In this document: piece by piece, positions 59,296 to 64,000 of the stretch
Layout of the letters: every line of letters starts with the position of its first letter
Position numbering within the stretch: position 1 is the stretch's first letter
NCBI GenBank assembly: GCA_965198285.1
Contig: OZ240251.1
Location: 682,001-746,000, forward strand
From: UBA11872 sp965198285
GTDB lineage: Bacteria; Chloroflexota; UBA11872
Length of the DNA: 64,000 nt
Direction: 5' to 3'
Program-made: the position numbers and the translations under genes
The notes under the pieces: model-generated
The model's input: the letters and a program-made list of their open reading frames with translations, nothing else
Databases searched by the model: none
Told to the model about the DNA's origin: nothing

Positions 59296-59520
59296 GTGAT
59301 TTCCAGGCGTCAGGTCATTCGTTTTGCGCCGGTGGTGCTGGTCGCCCTGGGCGCGGGAGCGGTCGCTGCGTGCGCCGGCTCAGAAGCCGACGCTCCCGGG
59401 CAATTCAGCTTCCCCAGGGTTCGCGATGGGCATCAGTACTACCTCTCCGAAGAGGAACGCGCGAAACTGCAGAAGCAGGCGGCCGGTGGCTACACTCCGA
59501 CCGCTGCGTCCGGTAGCTAG
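59296..59520 (+). CDS. Small Tat-exported lipoprotein (copy 1)
   Basis: A 74-residue protein starting at GTG 59296. The signal SRRQVIRFAPVVLVALGAGA ends in the lipobox AVAAC. The mature part is short: DAPGQFSFPRVRDG, then YYLSEEERAKLQKQA. Its paralogue lies directly downstream. The S-E-E-E-R-x-K-L-x-x-K helix is the conserved part. Function unknown; perhaps a small subunit of a periplasmic-face complex. Confidence 0.7.
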   Translation: MISRRQVIRFAPVVLVALGAGAVAACAGSEADAPGQFSFPRVRDGHQYYLSEEERAKLQKQAAGGYTPTAASGS

Positions 59521-59538
59521 CAACCTGGACCAGGACCA

Positions 59539-59775
59539 CTGACTTCTCGTCGAGCACTGCTCAGATTCGCACCAGTCGCCGTGGCCGGGCTTGTGGCGCT
59601 GAGCGCCTGTGGCAGCCAGGTCGACGCACCGGGCGGCTATACGTTTCCCAAGCAGCGGCCCAGCAGCGACGACTACATGAGCGAGGAAGAGCGCGAGAAG
59701 CTGCGCCAGAAATCCGCCGCTGACGCCGCCGAACGCGGGCGCCAGCAGGCAACCCCCGCCAGCGGAGGCGGCTAG
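59539..59775 (+). CDS. Small Tat-exported lipoprotein (copy 2), probable CTG start
   Basis: A 78-residue protein. Aligning with copy 1 (SRRQVIRFAPVVLV against SRRALLRFAPVAVA) puts the start at CTG 59539, with AGGACC just upstream. No ATG, GTG or TTG is in frame before the twin-arginine motif. A GTG at 59581 would remove the Tat motif. Lipobox ALSAC, then DAPGGYTFPKQ and YMSEEEREKLRQKSA as in copy 1. The 18-bp gap suggests one operon. Confidence 0.65.
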   Translation: MTSRRALLRFAPVAVAGLVALSACGSQVDAPGGYTFPKQRPSSDDYMSEEEREKLRQKSAADAAERGRQQATPASGGG

Positions 59776-59833
59776 CCTCGTAAGCTTGCGTAGGCCGCTC
59801 GCGAAGGCGGCGTCTTTGGTTTGAGGTTCGCCT

Positions 59834-60604
59834 ATGGGAGTCCTGGATCGATTCAGTTTGGCTGATAGGACTGCGTTGGTTACGGGCGGGGGAACGGGGA
59901 TTGGCAAGGCGCTGGCGATTGGGTTTGCGGAGGCTGGCGCGGACGTGGTCGTATGTGGCCGGACACAGGCGACCCTGGACGACGCAGCTGGCGCGATCGA
60001 GGCCACGGGACAGCGGGCGCTGGCGCTGACCGCTGACGTTACGAAGGCGGATGAGGTCAACGCTCTGATGGACCGGATTGTGAGCGCCTGGGGTCAACTG
60101 GATATCGCCTGCAATAACGCCGGGGTGAACAACTGGGTGGACGCGGCGGAGATGTCGGAAGAGGACTGGGACTGGATCTACGACACCAACGTCAAGGGCG
60201 CGTTTCTCTGCTCGCAGGCGGAGGGGCGGGCCATGATGGCCGCCGGCAGTGGCTCGATCATCAACCTGGCGTCGATTTCCGCCCAGATCACCAATCGCCC
60301 GCAGCCTCAGTCCCACTACAACTCGTCGAAGGCCGCGCTGGTGCAACTCACCAAGTCGATGGCCGCCGAGTGGGCGGCGCAGGGCGTGCGGGTCAACTCG
60401 CTGAGCCCCGGCTACACCCGGACCGAAATGGCCGACGCCCCGCGCACCCGCGAGGCTCAGCCGATCTGGAAGCGCGACACGCCGCTGGGCCGGATGGCCG
60501 AGGTGGAAGAACTGCAGGGCGCGGCGGTCTTCCTGGCCTCCGACGCCTCGTCCTACGTCACCGGCCACGACTTGATCGTGGACGGCGGGTTCACGGTCTG
60601 GTAA
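59834..60604 (+). CDS. SDR family NAD(P)-dependent oxidoreductase
   Basis: A 256-residue classical short-chain dehydrogenase. TALVTGGGTGIGKALAIGFA is the cofactor motif, NNAGVNNW the NNAG motif, and the catalytic Ser (NLASISAQ), Tyr and Lys (YNSSK) are in place, with SPGYTRTEMA after. ASDASSYVTGHDLIVDGGF is the usual end. Resembles gluconate 5-dehydrogenase or 3-oxoacyl reductase-like SDRs. Repeat element copy B begins about 35 bp after the stop. Confidence 0.95.
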   Translation: MGVLDRFSLADRTALVTGGGTGIGKALAIGFAEAGADVVVCGRTQATLDDAAGAIEATGQRALALTADVTKADEVNALMDRIVSAWGQLDIACNNAGVNNWVDAAEMSEEDWDWIYDTNVKGAFLCSQAEGRAMMAAGSGSIINLASISAQITNRPQPQSHYNSSKAALVQLTKSMAAEWAAQGVRVNSLSPGYTRTEMADAPRTREAQPIWKRDTPLGRMAEVEELQGAAVFLASDASSYVTGHDLIVDGGFTVW

Positions 60605-60667
60605 CGCCGCCGGCCTTCGCGCTACCCGCGCCTGCTGGCCGGACCAGGGCGTGGGGGATATAGGGGG

Positions 60668-60720
60668 AACTGTCTCTCGCCAGCCCGCCCCCATAGGGGG
60701 CGGGCTGGCGAGAGACAGTT
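60668..60720. repeat. 53-bp palindrome, copy B
   Basis: AACTGTCTCTCGCCAGCCCG plus CCCCC, a 3-nt centre ATA (60693-60695), then the exact reverse complement. The outer 20 bases of each arm are identical to the palindrome at 22242-22297, while the inner core differs and is still self-complementary. Confidence 0.95.
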
Positions 60721-61135
60721 TTGGCGGATTTTTTGGGGTGGATTCGCGAGTTGTGGGGGCATTGGGCCGGGCGTGCGATGCGGGGGCGCCAGCGGCGTGG
60801 AGGGGCGCTGACCGGGTTGACGGGAGCATGGGACGGGGGACGGGCCGGTGGATGGCGGTCCGTGGGCGCAGACGTGACAGGGCGAGGCCGCGGCGGGGTG
60901 CGGGCGACCGAAGGATGAGGCGAGACAGCAGGCAGAGCAGGTGGTATGGCAGGCGGACGAGGGCCATGTGAACGAGACGCTCCGAGGGGCGGGCTATGGG
61001 TATGGTCGCTGATTGTACACCAAGTGATTACGAAGGGCAAGGCCGGGGCGATGGGGTGGTGGGCAGCGGTGTTCCGAATGGTGTTTTGGGGGCTGGGATG
61101 GGTTGCGTTGCGGGGCGTCCCTTGGCCCGCCCAAG

Positions 61136-61281
61136 TGTTCACCGAGTTTTGGGCCAGGTGTTCAGTTTTTGCCCGGATGTGTTCACTTTCCGGTCGAATG
61201 TGTCCAGTTTCCGGCCAGATTTGTCCACTTTTCCCACCGATTTCCCCCAAATGTGTCCACTCGGACCGCTCATGTGTCCAC
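61136..61281. repeat. TGTTCAC/TGTCCAC array, copy B
   Basis: Motif starts at 61136, 61159, 61180, 61201, 61222, 61254 and 61275. Spacings are 23, 21, 21, 21, 32 and 21 bp. Unit consensus ATGTGTTCACTTTCCGGCC; some units have TGTCCAC. Confidence 0.85.
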
Positions 61282-61320
61282 CCGGTCCCTTGACCGGGGA
61301 TTCGCGACGGCCCGGTCTGC

Positions 61321-61689
61321 TCGGCCGGCGAGGGCCGGAGTGGGAGTGATTTCGGCGGTCGCGCCGCCTTGGGAACAAGGCGAGCCACCGCCCGCGGGCC
61401 GGGGCGCCGGCCAACGCTGCCCGACTCGCCCTTCAGAGACCTTTGCGAAACCCTGGGGCGGTTGCCCGGAAGACCCTCACCCCCGGATCGAGTCCCCCGG
61501 ATCGCGTCCGGGGCAGGCTGGGGCAGGCTCCACCCGCTCCCACAGGGAGAGGGGGCAAGAGCCGCCGCAACTTCGAGGACGCGGGGCGTTGTGCAACGGT
61601 CTCCCAGAAGAGGGGAAAGAGGCTCTCCCCCAGGAACATACAAGGGAGAAAGACGACGGATCACTGCGGGGAATGGATTCTGATCAAAG
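61321..61689. other. GC-rich flank linking repeat copies B and C
   Basis: No gene. The first 180 bases (GATTCGCGACGGCCCGGTCT, TCGCGCCGCCTTGGGAACAA, GCCCGGAAGACCCTCACCCC) recur at about 61929-62100 after copy C. The rest includes a partial CTCCC...GGGAG hairpin near 61538. Confidence 0.5.
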
Positions 61690-62100
61690 TGACCCACCAC
61701 CTGCAGTCGGGTCGTGGGTCACGGCGTCCCGAATGATGCCGGGGGCCTGCAATGGTTTCCGTCGCGAGGCATCCCTCGGCCCGCCCAAGTGTTCACCGCG
61801 TTTCTGGCCAGGTGTTCAGTTTTTGCCCGGATGTGTTCACTTTCCGGCCAAATGTGTTCACTTTTTCCCGCCAACCGCCCCAAATGTGTTCACTCGGCCC
61901 GCGCATGTGTTCACCCGGTCGCTTGACGGGGATTCGCGACGGCCCGGTCTGCCCGGCCGGAGTGGGAGTGATTTCGGAGGTCGCGCCGCCTTGGGAACAA
62001 GGCGAGCCAGGGCGCGCGGGCCGGGGCAACGCTCTCCCACTTGCCCTTCGGAGACCTCTGCGAAGACTGAGGGGTTGGTTGCCCGGAAGACCCTCACCCC
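61690..62100 (+). repeat. Partial tandem copy C of the element's array end
   Basis: It repeats copy B from the CCGAATG segment through the array and the following GATTCGCGACGGCCCGGTCT flank. Motif starts are 61790, 61813, 61834, 61855, 61887 and 61908 (spacings 23, 21, 21, 32, 21), matching B minus one unit. No palindrome is present in this copy. Confidence 0.8.
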
Positions 62101-62102
62101 AA

Positions 62103-62123
62103 CCCTCTCCCACGGGGAGAGGG
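62103..62123. repeat. REP-like hairpin
   Basis: CCCTCTCCC (62103-62111) and GGGAGAGGG (62115-62123) around ACG, preceded by CCCTCACCCCAA. Motifs of this make-up occur widely in bacterial intergenic DNA. Confidence 0.7.
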
Positions 62124-62159
62124 GGAAGATGGCGGTCTGGCCTGAGGGTGGGCCTGGGG

Positions 62160-62600
62160 TTACTGGCGACCGCCCAGGGGGACGTCGCGGCCTTCGTCGA
62201 GGTCCAGGCGGTCGAACTGGCGGGAGAGGTCGGTGCGGTGGGACTGGCCGATGTCGGCCATGAACTGCCGGTAGCGCTCGCGGGCCGTGTCGTCCTGCGG
62301 GGTGATGGTCATCATGCGGCGGTTGAAGGCCATGATCTCGGTGGCCGAGCGCGGCCTCATCCGCGCCTTGATCCAGGCCCAGACCTCCTCGTCGCTGTCG
62401 CGCGCCGCCACGGCGTCGACGAAGTCCTGCGGTTCGATTCCCAGGAACTCCAGCAGCATCCCGGAAAAGAAGGTGCGCGAGATGTAGTCCCCCAGCCTGC
62501 CGGCGATCTCGGCGCGCACCTTGTCGATGGCCCGCGGCAGAAACACGATTCCGTGCATGGATTCATACGGACTGCGCGGTATCCCGTTTACCAGATCCAT
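62160..62600 (-). CDS. DUF5069 family protein
   Basis: A 146-residue protein: DLVNGIPRSPYESMHGIVFL, then PRAIDKVRAEIAGRLGDYI, and FLGIEPQDFVDAVAARDSDE with EEVWAWI. This matches the DUF5069 family (about 140 residues, P-R-S-P-x-E/Y, L-P-R-x-I-D-K-x-R-A), which is of unknown function. ATG start. Stands alone beside the repeat zone. Confidence 0.88.
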   Translation of the reverse strand: MDLVNGIPRSPYESMHGIVFLPRAIDKVRAEIAGRLGDYISRTFFSGMLLEFLGIEPQDFVDAVAARDSDEEVWAWIKARMRPRSATEIMAFNRRMMTITPQDDTARERYRQFMADIGQSHRTDLSRQFDRLDLDEGRDVPLGGRQ

Positions 62601-63218
62601 CGTGTAGCTCCCTCCAGAGTCAACCTGTGCATCATGCGCCCTGGACAGCCCCCAGGGCCGGCGGCCGCCCCTCGACAGGGTAGCGAGGGGTGAGGCCGCA
62701 TCGGGCGGTGCCTGCCAGCCCTGACAAGGCCCACGTCGCTCTCAAGGCTACGAGGGCGTCGAGTGCTCCTCGCACGACGATCTCGCCAAGCGCGGCTGGG
62801 CGGCCTGAACCAACGGGGGCTCTGAACTCCACACCAACGACCTTCCCAAGACCTCCGAATCGTCGGCGCCCGCAAATACCTCCCCCGATGCCCCTCTCGG
62901 GACCCATTGAGCTAAAATGTCAATAGCTATGGTCATATGCCCTCCTCTGCGCCACACCCTCGCATTACCAAGCCGCAATAACCTTGAGACACGACTTGCC
63001 CTTTCAGACCAAGCGCCGTTCCTACACGCGCTTTGATCTACGTTCCAGAATTAGAATTGAAGTCACACTCCTCTGTCTAGAAGGGACAATAGTCGATGTT
63101 CCCGATCACTGCCAGTCACGATAGTGTGCAGCGCAATGCCCTGTGCGACAATGCACACCAGATGGCCAATGCTAGAAGAATATAGACACGAGATATCTGT
63201 TCATCTCTTAGACGAACC
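62601..63218. other. Gene-less stretch with GC to AT transition
   Basis: About 620 bases. GC is high to about 62900, then drops sharply toward the SIR2-like gene. I see no supported frame, tRNA or repeat. The AT-rich half is likely the promoter side of the island that continues beyond the window. Confidence 0.4.
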
Positions 63219-64000
63219 ATGTCCCATTTAGTCATCGTTCTAGGAGCGGGGTGCTCACGCTCTCAAGTCGCTCACCCTCCTGATCCAAACTGTCGATCAG
63301 AGAGCATTCCGCCACTAGATTCAGAGTTTTTTTCGAAAATGCCGCCTTCAATTTCGAACAGCTTCGAATTCAAGCAGGTCAGGCGTTACTTGAAAAATCA
63401 CTACCGATATCATCTAGGTTCCAATGGCTTGGACTCCTTTGAGTCCGTTGCATCGATTGTGTACACTGACACCTTTGCAACTAGGACTCAGGATAGCGCC
63501 TATCCTGTGCTCCTCGACCTCATTCAGATCTTGTCCAGACGAATTGCACTAAGCACAAACTCGCTAATCGCAGACGATCAGAATATCTTACAACACGTTT
63601 TTCAGAAGCACTTCAACGAGATTCCTTCACAGACCATCACCATTGTTACGTTCAACTACGATATTCAGGCAGAGCGTGCGCTCGACTTCGCGGCGTCACG
63701 ATTTCCAAGCGCAAGTCAAACGATGGTGTTTCCAGGGTGCTATAGACTTCAAGAGCACAGCATTCACGGCGTACGCAATCATCCGCGATTTGTCCGGAAG
63801 GCTAGACTAGATCAAAGCCATGATGGAATTCCGATTTTGAAGCTTCATGGCTCGTTGAACTGGTATACACCCTACAATTCCAGGACGCCTTCCAAGCAAA
63901 GATTCCTATCTTCCAGCAAAAGAGATTTTAGAATCGGAAATACCAACACGCTACCCGAGTGGCCCTTACTGACTAAATCGGCGTCCCCACGGAGGCACTT
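63219..64000 (+). CDS. SIR2-like domain protein (N-terminal part; runs off the window)
   Basis: An open frame of 260 codons from ATG 63219 without a stop. MSHLVIVLGAGCSRSQVA opens with the nucleotide loop G-A-G-x-S of SIR2-like folds. TIVTFNYDIQAERAL (T-x-N-Y-D, from Thr144) and ILKLHGSLNWYTP (His210) are the other hallmark motifs of the SIR2_2 group. In antiphage systems such domains destroy NAD+. The gene is AT-rich compared with the rest of the window. Its C-terminal domain, which would show the system type, is outside. Confidence 0.85.
   Translation, partial: MSHLVIVLGAGCSRSQVAHPPDPNCRSESIPPLDSEFFSKMPPSISNSFEFKQVRRYLKNHYRYHLGSNGLDSFESVASIVYTDTFATRTQDSAYPVLLDLIQILSRRIALSTNSLIADDQNILQHVFQKHFNEIPSQTITIVTFNYDIQAERALDFAASRFPSASQTMVFPGCYRLQEHSIHGVRNHPRFVRKARLDQSHDGIPILKLHGSLNWYTPYNSRTPSKQRFLSSSKRDFRIGNTNTLPEWPLLTKSASPRRH

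Larger units (their letters stand above)
60640..61320 (+). mobile_element. Dispersed non-coding element, copy B
   Basis: Same order as copy A: a short lead, a palindrome at 60668-60720, TGGCGGATTTTTT...GGATTCGCGAG, a GC-rich spacer with GTGACAGGGCG, TGTACACCAAGTGATTACG with GGCAAG, then the TGTTCAC/TGTCCAC array. The elements lie in opposite orientation in the window, each just beyond a stop codon. Frames through it translate to repeat-like junk and lack starts, so I call it non-coding. Confidence 0.7.

Noticed and set aside
60591..61700. Long minus-strand frame across repeat copy B
   Set aside because: Pro/Arg-rich translation of GC-rich non-coding DNA, spans palindrome and array, no ribosome site or motif.
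1..64000. Insertion sequences, integrases or prophage
   Set aside because: No transposase, integrase, terminase or capsid motif seen in any frame; RusA-like alone is not enough to call a prophage.

Overview
The window is high-GC bacterial DNA broken by several AT-richer islets. It most resembles a free-living or sponge-associated Chloroflexota (SAR202-like or a related lineage). That placement is inferred from three things: Tat/lipobox solute-binding proteins with a long Val-Glu-Lys coiled linker after the lipidated Cys, the many Gfo/Idh/MocA, Ldh-type and enolase-superfamily oxidoreductases, and the tandem DarA-type cyclic-di-AMP receptors. No rRNA or ribosomal protein genes are present to test it.

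Layout. 1-3000: a partial GIY-YIG-like gene, a protein with a duplicated antitoxin-like domain, and a Gfo/Idh plus zinc-less MDR operon. 3000-4720: a winged-helix protein and two unusual tRNA-like genes. 4720-12820: housekeeping and small enzymes, including a D-2-hydroxyacid dehydrogenase, a translationally coupled RHH-GNAT-flap nuclease operon, HAD, cupin, phosphoesterase, a foreign-looking lipoprotein and a methyltransferase. 13100-17440: a scarred accessory zone with an aspartic-protease pair, duplicated membrane coiled-coil genes, a chimeric pseudogene, a RusA-like plus REase-HEPN pair and a decayed tRNA. 17440-34570: oxidoreductases (opine-type, Fe-ADH, two Ldh-type), Fic, NfeD-SPFH, M14 peptidase, a glycosidase-like fusion, aminotransferase, nucleotidyltransferase and nucleoside hydrolase. 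34790-38850: a flavin halogenase-like, TPR and SRPBCC operon. 38990-41850: tRNA-Glu, cupin, DUF4202, two cyclic-di-AMP receptors and a PmoA-like protein. 41900-48400: three paralogous solute-binding proteins, mosaic with one another, plus a chimeric relic. 48530-58440: a catabolic block (three Gfo/Idh, M20, sulfatase, GNAT, MDR, galactonate dehydratase-like enolase, aldo-keto reductase). 58700-62600: coiled-coil protein, paired Tat lipoproteins, SDR, a large repeat zone and DUF5069. 62600-64000: an AT-rich stretch ending in a SIR2-like gene cut by the window edge.

Working together: the solute-binding proteins and the oxidoreductase, enolase and sulfatase genes suggest scavenging and dismantling of sugar acids and sulfated or decorated sugars. 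Permeases are not in the window. The accessory islets hold the candidate defence genes (REase-HEPN/RusA, SIR2, Fic, GIY-YIG-like).

The most novel items are: (i) a dispersed non-coding element with a 53-56-bp palindrome at one end and a helically phased 21-bp TGTTCAC array at the other; (ii) a perfect cloverleaf tRNA with Arg-type features but an ACU anticodon, beside a Cys-like tRNA with an abnormal anticodon arm; (iii) the RusA-like/REase-HEPN pair; (iv) recombination mosaics among the solute-binding protein genes; (v) a probable CTG-initiated Tat lipoprotein.
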